Assembly: GCA_020052115.1 (NCBI GenBank)
Contig: JAGVPR010000280.1
Coordinates: forward strand, 1-13,951
DNA length: 13,951 nucleotides
Reading direction: 5' to 3'
Source: Candidatus Eiseniibacteriota bacterium
GTDB taxonomy: Bacteria; Eisenbacteria; RBG-16-71-46; JAGVPR01
Position numbers and translations under genes: made by a program. Position 1 is the first letter of the stretch. Each line of letters begins with the position of its first letter. This document shows, piece by piece, positions 1-8,500 of this stretch. The notes under the pieces were generated by a model. It made no database searches and was not told the origin of the DNA. It was given only the letters and a program-made list of their open reading frames with translations.

Positions 1-1
1 C

Positions 2-703
2 GTGATCGCCGAGATGGGCGGGAAGGACTTCATCCTCGTGGATGCGAGCGCGGACATCGAATCCGCCGCGCAAGGGATCGTCGCGGCGGCGTTCGGATTC
101 CAGGGGCAGAAGTGCTCGGCCTGCTCGCGCGCGATCGTCCACGAGCAGGTCTACGACCGCGTGCTCGAGCTGATCGTCGAGCGCACGCGCAAGATCACCG
201 TCGGCCCGACGCGCCAGTACGAGCACTGGATGGGTCCGGTCGTCAACGCCGGCGCAGAGCGCTCGATCCTCAACTACATCGAGATCGGGAAGAAGGAAGG
301 GCGCCTGCTCGTCGGTGGCGCCAAGGCGCGCGACGACGGCTACTTCATCCACCCGACCGTCTTCGCCGACGTCGCCCCGAAGGCGCGCATCGCCCAGGAA
401 GAGATCTTCGGTCCGGTCCTCGCCGTGACCAAGTGCAAGAACCTCGAGGAGGGGATCGAGATCGCGAACGGCACCGAGTACGGGCTCACCGGCGCCGTCT
501 ATTCGCGTGACCGCAGACACCTGCGCGCTGCGAAGAGGCTCTGCCACGTGGGCAACCTCTACATCAACCGCAAGTGCACGGGCGCGATGGTCGGCGGCCA
601 TCCGTTCGGCGGCTTCAACATGTCGGGAACCGACTCGAAGGCCGGCGGGCGGGACTACCTCCTCTTGTTCACTCAGGCCAAGCTCATCTCGGAGGCGTTC
701 TAG
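2..703 (+). CDS. rocA: L-glutamate gamma-semialdehyde (1-pyrroline-5-carboxylate) dehydrogenase, 5'-truncated
   Basis: This is the C-terminal ~233 residues of an aldehyde dehydrogenase; the family is usually about 515 residues, so the gene begins outside the window and the apparent GTG at base 2 is an internal Val codon. The enzyme oxidises glutamate semialdehyde to glutamate with NAD, the last step of proline and arginine breakdown, in the cytoplasm. Visible motifs are EMGGKD at the left edge, whose Glu is the general base, and GQKCSACSR, whose first Cys (codon 113-115) is the nucleophile. Further on are EEIFGPV and the C-terminal HPFGGFNMSGTDSKAGG. This last motif and the ending 'QAKLISEAF' closely resemble the RocA/PruA group rather than generic aldehyde dehydrogenases, which is why I name it. 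Transketolase starts 29 nt downstream on the same strand with no visible terminator between, so cotranscription is likely. A proline dehydrogenase may lie upstream but cannot be seen. Confidence 0.93.
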   Translation: MIAEMGGKDFILVDASADIESAAQGIVAAAFGFQGQKCSACSRAIVHEQVYDRVLELIVERTRKITVGPTRQYEHWMGPVVNAGAERSILNYIEIGKKEGRLLVGGAKARDDGYFIHPTVFADVAPKARIAQEEIFGPVLAVTKCKNLEEGIEIANGTEYGLTGAVYSRDRRHLRAAKRLCHVGNLYINRKCTGAMVGGHPFGGFNMSGTDSKAGGRDYLLLFTQAKLISEAF

Positions 704-732
704 CCCGCGGCGCGGAGCGGGCCTGACAGACC

Positions 733-2760
733 ATGGCGCGAACAGAGACATCAACGGAACTCCACGCGCTCTGCGTCACGACGCTCCGCATGCTCGCGGT
801 GGACGCCATCGAGGAAGCGCGCTCCGGCCATCCCGGGCTCCCGCTCGGGATGGCCGATGCCGCTCTCGTGCTCTGGGATCGTTACCTTCGCTTCGACCCG
901 CGCGATCCCGGCTGGCCGGACCGCGATCGCTTCGTCCTCTCGGCCGGCCACGGCTCCATGCTCCTCTACGGCCTCCTCCATCTTTGGGGTTTCGACCTTC
1001 CGATCGAGGAGATCCGCCGCTTCCGCCGCCTCGGCAGCCGCACCCCGGGTCATCCCGAGTTCGGCCTCACGCCGGGCGTCGAGGCCACCAGCGGCCCGCT
1101 TGGACAGGGGTTCGGGAACGCCGTCGGCATGGCGCTCGCTTCACGCATGCTCGCCGCCCGGATGAACCGCGATGACTTCTCCCCCGTCACGCATCGCGTG
1201 TTCGCGCTCGCCGGCGACGGCGATCTCATGGAGGGCGTGCAGTCGGAAGCGGCCTCCCTCGCGGGCTACTGGAAGCTCGGCAACCTGATCGTCCTCTACG
1301 ACGACAACTGCATCACGATCGAGGGCAGCACCTCGCTCACCTTCACCGAGGATGTGGGGAGCCGCTTCGAGGCATACGGATGGCGTGTCGGCCGCGCGGA
1401 CGCCCACGATGCGGAATCGGTGGCCGGAGCCCTGGAGCAAGCGATCGCTGAGACGGACGCCCCCTCGCTCGTCATCTGCCGCTCGCACATCGGATACGGC
1501 GCCCCGCGCAAGCAGGACACCCGCGACGCGCACGGGGAGCCGCTCGGCCCGGACGAAGCGCGCGCCACGAAGGCGGCGTTCGCATGGCCCGAGGAGCCGG
1601 CTTTCCTCGTGCCCGATGTGGTGCGCGCTCACCTCGCGGCCCGCGCCTCCGCGAAATCCGAAGCGAGGGAGACGTGGGAGCGCGGGCTCACGCTCTGGCG
1701 CCGGAGCCACCCGGACCTGGCGGCGCTCTGGGACCGGCACTGGCAGCAGACGATTCCCGAGGACCTGTCGGACCGGCTTCTCGCATCGCTCCCCGAGCCG
1801 AAGGAAGAGGCGACACGGGTCCTCGGCGGCCGCGTGCTCCAGGCCGCTGCGAAGGCGCTGCCTTTCCTCGTCGGAGGCTCCGCGGATCTCGAGCCCTCGA
1901 CGAAGTCCCTGATCGAGGGGGCGGGCGGGGTCTGCCGGAGGGACGACGGCTCGGTGGACTACTCGGGGCGAAACCTCCACTTCGGTGTCCGCGAGCACGC
2001 GATGGGCGCGATCATGAACGGCCTCGCCTACCACGGCGCGTTCCGTCCGTACGGAGCCACATTCCTCGTCTTCTCCGACTATATGCGCCCTTCCATTCGC
2101 CTTGCCGCACTCTCGGGGCTTCGCACCCTCTACATCTTCACGCACGACTCGGTTCTTCTCGGTGAGGACGGCCCCACGCATCAGCCGGTCGAGCATCTGG
2201 CATCGCTCAGGGCGATCCCGGATCTCGCCGTCTGGCGCCCCTGCGACGGAGTCGAGACGGCGATGGCGTGGGCCTGGGCGCTTCAGAAGGCGAAGGGCCC
2301 CGTCGCGCTCGCCCTGACCCGGCAGAAGCTGCCTCTCGTCCATCGTGACGCGGACTTCGCGCCGGAGCAGGTCTGGCTCGGCGGCTATGCCGTGGCGGGT
2401 AGTTCGGAACCGCATCCGGACTGGGTTCTGATCGCAACGGGATCCGAGGTGGCTCCGGTCCTCGCCGCGCGCCGGATCCTCGAGGCGCACTCCCTGCGCG
2501 TCCGCGTGGTCTCGATGCCGTGCCCTCAGCTCTTCGAGTGTCAGCCCGAGCCATACCGCCGGTCGGTCGTGCCGGATGAGGGAACGCGCATCGCGGTCAT
2601 CGAGGCCGGAAAGAGCGACGGATGGTTCAAGTTCGTCGGCAGGAGCGGTCTCGTGATCGGGCAGGAGACGTTCGGCCAATCGGCGCCCTGCGGCGACCTC
2701 GCGGAGCGCTTCGGCTTCACGGCGGAGCGAATCGCGACTCGGATCCTCGAGGCGCCTTAG
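733..2760 (+). CDS. tkt: transketolase, complete
   Basis: This 675-residue protein is full length for the family. Transketolase moves two-carbon ketol units between sugar phosphates in the pentose phosphate pathway, using thiamine diphosphate, in the cytoplasm. The N-terminal pyrimidine/pyrophosphate half shows SGHPG (His33), GHGSM (His73), GHPE (His107), GPLGQG and the ThDP/Mg motif GDGDLMEG (161-168). The second half has REHAM with the catalytic Glu421, followed by the FSDYMRPSIRLAALSG and HDSVLLGEDGPTHQP stretches. The end carries the usual G-x-x-G...FG.SAP segment of the C-terminal domain. The ATG at 733 is chosen because it places the conserved N-terminus correctly. The ribosome site is weak: GGAG at 714-717 is about 15 nt away, so translational coupling to the upstream gene is plausible (inference). 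The stop codon overlaps the stop of the converging Hsp33 gene by 4 nt. The antisense strand is also open over most of the gene, which is a codon-usage effect. Confidence 0.96.
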   Translation: MARTETSTELHALCVTTLRMLAVDAIEEARSGHPGLPLGMADAALVLWDRYLRFDPRDPGWPDRDRFVLSAGHGSMLLYGLLHLWGFDLPIEEIRRFRRLGSRTPGHPEFGLTPGVEATSGPLGQGFGNAVGMALASRMLAARMNRDDFSPVTHRVFALAGDGDLMEGVQSEAASLAGYWKLGNLIVLYDDNCITIEGSTSLTFTEDVGSRFEAYGWRVGRADAHDAESVAGALEQAIAETDAPSLVICRSHIGYGAPRKQDTRDAHGEPLGPDEARATKAAFAWPEEPAFLVPDVVRAHLAARASAKSEARETWERGLTLWRRSHPDLAALWDRHWQQTIPEDLSDRLLASLPEPKEEATRVLGGRVLQAAAKALPFLVGGSADLEPSTKSLIEGAGGVCRRDDGSVDYSGRNLHFGVREHAMGAIMNGLAYHGAFRPYGATFLVFSDYMRPSIRLAALSGLRTLYIFTHDSVLLGEDGPTHQPVEHLASLRAIPDLAVWRPCDGVETAMAWAWALQKAKGPVALALTRQKLPLVHRDADFAPEQVWLGGYAVAGSSEPHPDWVLIATGSEVAPVLAARRILEAHSLRVRVVSMPCPQLFECQPEPYRRSVVPDEGTRIAVIEAGKSDGWFKFVGRSGLVIGQETFGQSAPCGDLAERFGFTAERIATRILEAP

Positions 2761-3521
2761 AAGCTCTCCCGCCGGATCCGCCACCGCCGCCCGCAACGCG
2801 GGCAGAAAGCCTCGACCTCCTCATCGCCGCGGAACAAGTCCTCCGGACCGTCGGCGAAGATCCCCCTGAGCGCCGTCAGGATCTTCTGGGGGTTACAGCC
2901 GCAGTGGAAGCGGAAGACCCGCTCGTCGAGTGCGATGCCGTCGTCTTCAGCCAGGTGCGCCGCCTCCTCGCGCGTCAGCGAACGGATCCCGGCCGGGTCG
3001 GCTCCGGGCAAACCCTGAACCATGGCGAACTCGTCATCGGCCAATTCGAAGAAGCGGGTCGGAAGTTGCTGGGATTGCTCGTAGTACTGCTCGAAGATTT
3101 CGAGGACGTCGAGGCCGCTCACCGCGATCGCGCTCAGAACGGGAGGTTGGCCCGGCCGCGAGCTCTGCACGAAGAAGCGGCTTGCCTCGGCCGTCTTCAC
3201 GTCCTCCGTGAAGAACCGTGCCGTCACGCTCCCATCCGAAGCGGCTCCAGCCAGGAAGAGGTTGATCGGAGGCGACTTCAGATTGAGCGTGATCCCCATG
3301 GACTCATCTCGCGGCCTGCTCGTCAGATGCAAGGCGCTCGCCGCCAGGCCCTGACGGACCAGCATCTCGGTCAGCCCATCGGGTTCCGGGCTCCAGATCT
3401 TCACGTGTTCGCGGTACGCCGCAATGAGATAGGAGAAGTCCCCGTGGGCGAGGACCAGCGAGCGAGGACGATGGATGCTCCGCCGCACGAATGCCTCGCC
3501 GGTCTGCGGAATATCCGACAT
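2757..3521 (-). CDS. hslO: Hsp33-family redox-regulated molecular chaperone, divergent
   Basis: This 254-residue protein is a little shorter than typical Hsp33 (about 290). Hsp33 is a cytoplasmic holdase that binds zinc through four cysteines when reduced; under oxidative stress it forms disulfides and becomes an active chaperone. The diagnostic C-terminal C-x-C...C-x-x-C switch is complete: Cys207 and Cys209 in FHCGCNPQKI, Cys240 and Cys243 in FCPRCGRRW. The stretch DVLEIFEQYYEQSQQLPTRF matches the family's conserved 'YY.QSEQ.PT' core helix. The N-terminal half is recognisable only in outline; the usual GxGP segment is replaced by 'LNLKSPPINLFLAG', so substrate handling may differ (inference). 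The ATG at 3521 is preceded by GAGGAA about 8 nt upstream on the minus strand, a good ribosome site. The gene converges on transketolase, with the two stop codons overlapping by 4 nt, leaving no room for a conventional terminator between them. No signal peptide or membrane segment is seen. Confidence 0.88.
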   Translation of the reverse strand: MSDIPQTGEAFVRRSIHRPRSLVLAHGDFSYLIAAYREHVKIWSPEPDGLTEMLVRQGLAASALHLTSRPRDESMGITLNLKSPPINLFLAGAASDGSVTARFFTEDVKTAEASRFFVQSSRPGQPPVLSAIAVSGLDVLEIFEQYYEQSQQLPTRFFELADDEFAMVQGLPGADPAGIRSLTREEAAHLAEDDGIALDERVFRFHCGCNPQKILTALRGIFADGPEDLFRGDEEVEAFCPRCGRRWRIRRESF

Positions 3522-3550
3522 GTGGAATTCCTCGAAACGGTCCGGATGAT

Positions 3551-3577
3551 GCCGGCGCGGTATCAGCGCGCGCCGGC
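3551..3577 (-). other. GC-only hairpin in the hslO leader
   Basis: Bases 3551-3559 (GCCGGCGCG) and 3569-3577 (CGCGCCGGC) are perfect reverse complements around a 9-nt loop. The right arm also sits in a 12-bp palindrome at 3569-3580. The hairpin ends 30 nt upstream of the hslO start on the minus strand, so it would form in the 5' leader of that mRNA. It has no U-tract and is not a terminator. It could be a thermolabile or protective leader structure, or a DNA-binding site; the sequence alone does not decide. Confidence 0.45.
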
Positions 3578-3678
3578 GCGAAGAGCCGTCACTTCAGAGT
3601 AGACCTCATTCGGAGTACTGCCTTTTTCGAGCCGCGGGGCCTCTCGCGCGGAAAGAACGCCTCGGCCCCAAAATCACC

Positions 3679-3707
3679 TTGCCTTCGAAGTATCAATATG
3701 TTACCTT
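3679..3707 (+). promoter_or_regulatory. candidate sigma-70-type extended -10 promoter for the giant gene
   Basis: TTGCCT (3679-3684, 4 of 6 matches to TTGACA) is followed by exactly 17 nt and then TACCTT (3702-3707, keeping T1, A2 and T6). A TG-N extended -10 sits directly before it at 3699-3701. It lies in the most AT-rich part of the gap. Predicted transcription would start near 3714, giving a leader of about 190 nt. The -10 is weak apart from the extension, so this is a proposal. Confidence 0.42.
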
Positions 3708-3743
3708 CATCGCGCTTTGCAGACCATCGAGGTTTCCTTTTTG

Positions 3744-3816
3744 GGGCTTTGTCACGAATCCAGCATCCACACACCAAAGCCCGCTTGGACGGCGCTGCCC
3801 ATCGGCGCACCCGTCC
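3744..3816 (+). other. two hairpins in the 5' leader of the giant gene
   Basis: GGGCTTTG (3744-3751) is the exact reverse complement of CAAAGCCC (3775-3782), giving an 8-bp stem with a 23-nt loop. Directly after it, GGACGG (3787-3792) pairs with CCGTCC (3811-3816) over an 18-nt loop. Neither is followed by a U-tract. They are leader structures if the promoter near 3679-3707 is real. I do not recognise a known riboswitch class. Confidence 0.4.
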
Positions 3817-3825
3817 GAGCGAACG

Positions 3826-3833
3826 AAGGAGGT
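3826..3833 (+). promoter_or_regulatory. Shine-Dalgarno sequence without a start codon
   Basis: AAGGAGGT is a near-perfect anti-16S match, stronger than the site used by the giant gene 70 nt downstream. No ATG, GTG or TTG follows at a usable distance; the only GTG overlaps the motif itself. It could act as a ribosome standby site, or be chance. Confidence 0.4.
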
Positions 3834-3895
3834 GGTCGTCCCCGCGTCTTCCTCTCAGCACCGCAAGTCGTAACTGACCGCAATTCCCATTCGAC

Positions 3896-3900
3896 GGAGG
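3896..3900 (+). promoter_or_regulatory. ribosome binding site of the giant gene
   Basis: GGAGG lies 7 nt before the ATG at 3908, the ideal spacing. It fixes the start, and the protein from that ATG opens directly with a signal peptide. Confidence 0.85.
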
Positions 3901-3907
3901 TGCAACC

Positions 3908-5577
3908 ATGGGTTGGAAGTTGAGGTCACCCCAGGGTGCCGTGCTGCTCGGGACGGTTATCCTGGCTCTCCTCACGACACTCGCTTTCGTTCCTCCGGCC
4001 CTTGCCAAGAAGGCCCCGGAGGGTACAGCCAAGTTCCGACCCCTGCCGGAGGCGGCTGCGCCCGGCATGACCCCCCTCGCCACGGTCCGCAACAACGCCG
4101 GTGCCGTCACGCGCATGTACAACATCAGCGCGCCGGAATATCAGGGCACGGCCGAGGACGTGGCTCGTTCATTCCTCCGCGACAACACGGCCCTCTTCGG
4201 AATGGCCAGCGAGGTCTCGGACCTGGCTGTCGTTTCGACGAAGCCGTCTCCCAGCGGCACCCACGTGCGATTCCAGCAGATGATCGACGGCATTCCGGTT
4301 TACAGGAGCGAGGTCGTCGTCAATCTGAACCGCGAAGGGGCCATCCGCTCGGTGAGCAACGATTACATCGCAGATCTTTCGGCCCCGACCCAGCCGAAGA
4401 TCACCTCCGACGAGGCTTATCAGGCGGCGAGTCAGGCGGTCGGCATCAAGGGCCGTCTGCTCGGTGATCCGACCAATCGCCTCATGATCCTCCCGAAGGA
4501 CGGCCGGGGATACCTCACCTATCGCGTCACGATCGCCACCGAGGACCCTCTCGGCGACTGGGAGGTCTTCGTTGACGCGGTGAGCGGCCAGGTCGTGCAG
4601 ATGTATGACCAGATGACCTACGTCGAAGGGACCGGCAAGACGTTCGACCCGGATCCCGAATCGACGATGAACAACCCGAACCTCCCCGACGGCAACGATG
4701 CCGATGCCGGCATCCCGGCGGGCGCTTACTTCACCTATCCGCTTCACGATCTGAACGCAGCGCAGGCCGGCCTGTACCGGCTCCAGGGCCCGTGGGCCAG
4801 CATGATCGACTTCGAGAGCCCCACGATCGCCCCTCCGGCGATCGCGGATCCGAACGCGTTCATCTGGACCCGGAATCCCGACGAGTTCGAGAACGTCCTC
4901 TGCTACTGGCAGGTTGACAACATCCAGCGTTGGTTCCAGAGCCTCGGAATCAACAACGCGAACGCGCTCGCGCAGGAAATGGACGCGCACGGCCTCTCGG
5001 GTGCGGACAACTCGCACTTCATCCCCTCGACGCACCGCATCGCCTACGGTGACGGCGGTGTGGACGACGCAGAGGATGCGGACGTTGTCCTTCACGAGTA
5101 CGGCCACGCGATCACGTACGACATCAACCCCTCGTGGGGCGGCGGGCAGATGGGCGCGATGGGCGAAGGCTACGGCGATTACGTCGCCGGCTCCTACTCC
5201 TACTCGCGCTATCCCAGCTACCAGAACAGCCCGCCTTTCGTGTTCAACTGGGACGGCCACAACGAATTCTGGGCGGGCCGTCAGCTGGTTGACACGAGCC
5301 TCCATTATCCGGAGAACGCGACGGGCGACATCTATATCGGTGGCACGCTTTGGTGCTCGGCGACGTATTCGTGCATGCAGGCCGTCGGCCGGTCGGTCAT
5401 GGACGCCCTGATGCTCGACCATCAGTTCGCCCAGGGCCCCAGCGCCACGATGGAAGACGCCGCGAACTTCGTCATCCAGTCCGACATGGACATGTTCGGC
5501 GGCGTGCACGTGGGCCAGCTGGTGACGATCTTCGACCAGTGGGGCATGCTGAACGCGGAGGAGTTCGTCCCGAACAT
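3908..5577 (+). other. protease module: signal peptide, FTP/PepSY propeptide, thermolysin-like catalytic domain
   Basis: A basic start (K4, R6) and a hydrophobic core at 11-29 end at A-L-A (31-33), a signal peptidase I site. The FTP-like part includes FQQMIDGIPVYRSEVVVNLN (122 onward), and the PepSY-like part runs from S167 to about 240. Both are known inhibitory propeptides of M4 and M36 enzymes. HEYGH (396-400) is the HExxH motif. Glu420 in GEGYGDY lies exactly 20 residues after His400, as the third zinc ligand does in thermolysin, and Asp424 is at E+4 as there. GGVH ending at His534 mirrors the thermolysin proton-donor motif. GDGGVDDAEDAD just before HEYGH is probably calcium-binding. All catalytic residues are present, so an active enzyme is expected. 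Confidence 0.85.
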
Positions 5578-8500
5578 CCTCCACACCCCGCTGGGCGACA
5601 CCGAGGACACGATCGGGCCGTACGTCGTGACGGCCGTCATCACCTCGGTCCAGCCGCTCAACATGAGCAGCCTGTTCGTGTACTGGGGCACCGGTGCGGG
5701 CTTCCCGAACCAGGTGGCCTTGGCCGCGACGGGCAATCCGAACGAGTACTCGGCTTCCATCCCCGGCCAGCCGAACGGGGCGGTCAACTACTACATCACG
5801 GCCTCCGACACGCAGGGCGGCACGGCCACCCATCCGACTGGAGCGCCGGCGAACTTCCACTCCTTCAACGTCGGCGCGGACGCCGTCCCGCCCGTCATCG
5901 TGCATTCCGAGCTGGGCGACCAGACGATCATGCGTTGGCCGGCCACGGTGCGCGCGACGGTCACGGACAACCTCGGCGTCGCGAGCGTCCTGGTGGAATG
6001 GCAGAAGAACGGGATTCCGATGACGTCGTTCACGCTCACGCGCGTGGGTGTGACGGATGTCTTCACGGGCGAGTTCAACACGACTCCTGCGGAAATGGTC
6101 GTCGGTGACTATGTCCAGTACAGGGTCCTGGCCACCGACGCTTCTTCGCAGTCCAACCAGACCTACAGCCCGGTTTCGGGCTACTACGACTTCAACATGA
6201 TTGACGCCTTGGGCGTTGTGCTCGTCATCAACGACGACGACGGCCTCAAGACGAACGATGAGCCGAAGGGCCCCGAGCCCGAACGCGATCTGTCGAAGAT
6301 CGGCGAGTCTGCGGCGGCGATCGCCCAGCACCTGACCGACCTCGGCTACCTCGTGGACACGGCCAGCTCGACGGCTTACGACCCGGGCATGTGGGGCGGG
6401 TACGACTTCATCGTCTCCAGCTCCGGCATAGACGCCGCACCGTTGTCGAACGCGACTTACCGTGCGGATCTCGAAGCATTCTCTCTCGCGGGCGGGAAGA
6501 TCCTCGTCGAGGGCGGCGAGGTCGGCTACGACGCGATCTCCTATCCGGGTTACCCGACGTTCGCGGCCAACGTCCTCCATGCCGGCGACTGGAATTCCGA
6601 CAACGCCGGCGCGCTGGGCATCGGTGCGGACCGGTTGCTGCACCCGATCTACACGACGCCGAACCAGCTCCCGGCGTCCATACCAGTGACGTACACCGCT
6701 TACGGGAGCGAGGACGCCAATACGCCGACGGCGCCGGCCTACCGTGTCTACGGGACGGTCAGCTATCCGAACGACGCAGGCGTGCTCGTCTACGACGACA
6801 CCCCGAACCCGGTGAGCGCCCAGATCGTCTTCTGGTGCTTCAACTTCGTTCAGCTCGCGGACCAGGCGACGCGGAACGCCATGCTGGAGAACACGGCTGC
6901 CTACCTTTCGGCCGCCGAATCGGCTCCTACTGGCGGCGTCTCCGGGCACGTGGACCTGACCGACACGGCAAACGAGAGCGGCGTGACGGTCCATCTGACC
7001 GGACTCGCCAATCAGACGATCGTGACGGGCCCGGACGGCAACTACTCCTTCACGGGCCTCTACTCCGGCAACTACAACGTGACCGCGAGCAAGGCGGGGT
7101 ACTTCCCGTACTCGCAGACCACGCCGGTTCCGGTGGGAACGACGGTCGTCACGGGCGTTGACTTCGTGTTCGATCCGATCGCCCCGGGTACCGTTTCCGG
7201 CGTCGCGACGCTGAGCGACAACCCGGACGCCACGGGCATCACGGTGTCCATCGGCGCCCAGGGTCTCTCCGACGTCACCGGCTCGGACGGCGTGTACCAG
7301 TTGACGGGCGTGCAGCCCGGCGACCTCCTCGTGGTGGCCAGCAAGGACGGCTATACCAACGAGAGCGCCAGCCTGAACCTCCCGAACGGCGGGAGCCTCA
7401 CGGGCGTGAACTTCGTTCTCGACCCTGGCTCCAACGAGTTCTTCGAGGACTTCGAGGCTGACAACGGCGCCTTCACGACCTTGACGGGCGGCTGGGAATG
7501 GGGCGTCTCCACGACGATGCCGACGGGGGCTTACTCCGGCGTCAACGTCTGGGGCACGATCCTCACCGGCAACTACCCGGTCAGCTGCAACTACACTCTC
7601 GATTCGCCGGCGATTGACCTGTCCGGCTGGCCGTACGCGGTCCTCGAGTTCCGCTCCTGGTACGACACGGAAGCGTACTACGACGGCGGCAACATCAAGG
7701 TCTCGACGGACGGCGGCGGCACGTGGCAGCTCGTAACGCCGATCGGCGGCTACCCCGAGGATGCGGCTTACAGCGGCAACGCCGGCATCCCGAACGAGCC
7801 GTGCTTCTCGGGACACATCGGAAACGCCTGGGAACTCATCCAGGTGGATCTGACGGCCTTCGTGGGCAGTCCGATCATGATCCGGTGGCACTTCGGGTCC
7901 GACAGCTCCGTCGAGTACTCGGGCTGGTCCATTGACGATGTCCGCGTCAAGCCGGACGTTGTCAAGCTCGCGCCTGAGAACCTGACGGCGACCGGCGGCC
8001 TGGAGAACCACGTTCCTCTGGCCTGGAATGCTCTGCCGCTCGAGCGGTCGATCATCTACGGCCAGACGGATCGGATGAGCCCGGACCAGTTGCAGCAGGA
8101 GATGGCCAAGAACGTACTGATCCCGCCGTACGGAGCGCCCTACTACCCGCAGCAGACGAATGTCAACGGGTACTGGGTCTACCGCGCCCCCAACTCGGGC
8201 GGGCCGTACACGAAGATCAGCACGCTGCAGGCGGCCAACCTGTACGACGACACCAACGTGACCAACGGCACGCCGTACTTCTACGTCGTGACGGGCGACT
8301 ACGGCGGATTCGGGGAGAGCAGCTTCTCCAACGAGGCGAACGCGACCCCGTTGAACAACCCGCCGGCGGTCCCGCAGAACCTCACCGTGGTCGCGAACGG
8401 TGCGGATGCACTCCTCGACTGGGATGACAACACGGACTACGACTTCGCGGGCTACAAGGTGTACAAGAGCTTCAACTACGAGCCCTTCTACCTCCTTGGG

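Larger units (their letters stand above)
3522..3907. other. 386-nt divergent intergenic region
   Basis: This gap separates the minus-strand Hsp33 gene from the plus-strand giant gene. It holds both 5' leaders. The Hsp33 side is very GC-rich and contains a 9-bp hairpin. The centre (about 3670-3745) is the most AT-rich stretch and carries the candidate promoter of the giant gene. The right side carries two hairpins and two Shine-Dalgarno-like motifs. Short reading frames here look like chance: none combines a ribosome site, a start codon and a plausible protein. I find no tRNA and no riboswitch I can name. Confidence 0.7.

Noticed and set aside
2740..2780. Inverted repeat CGGATCC / GGATCCG around the tkt and hslO stops as a bidirectional terminator
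   Set aside because: GGATCC is itself a palindrome, so any two copies look inverted. The loop is 27 nt and there is no U-tract on either strand.
1141..2796. 551-codon minus-strand frame over transketolase
   Set aside because: It has the same in-register codon-bias effect; the sense strand is an unmistakable transketolase.
2622..3602. 326-codon plus-strand frame over hslO
   Set aside because: It is a shadow frame. The minus strand encodes an Hsp33 with complete zinc motif and a good ribosome site; the plus-strand translation has no family features.
3590..3630. Minus-strand promoter for hslO (AAGGCA-N17-TACTCT)
   Set aside because: Both boxes match only 3 of 6 consensus bases in a region where such matches are easily found by chance.
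3636..3669. GGGGCC ... GGCCCC inverted repeat as a terminator
   Set aside because: It has a 6-bp stem with a 22-nt unpaired interior and no U-tract on either strand in the right place, and it lies upstream of both divergent genes, where no transcript needs to end.
3744..3830. Giant-gene leader as a cyclic di-GMP (GEMM) or other known riboswitch
   Set aside because: The conserved GEMM core segments and their order could not be found; only simple stems are visible. A covariance-model search would decide.
3679..3923. Small proteins encoded in the leader (for example frames starting near 3679, 3717)
   Set aside because: No ribosome site at those starts, unlikely compositions, and the frames run into the giant gene out of phase.
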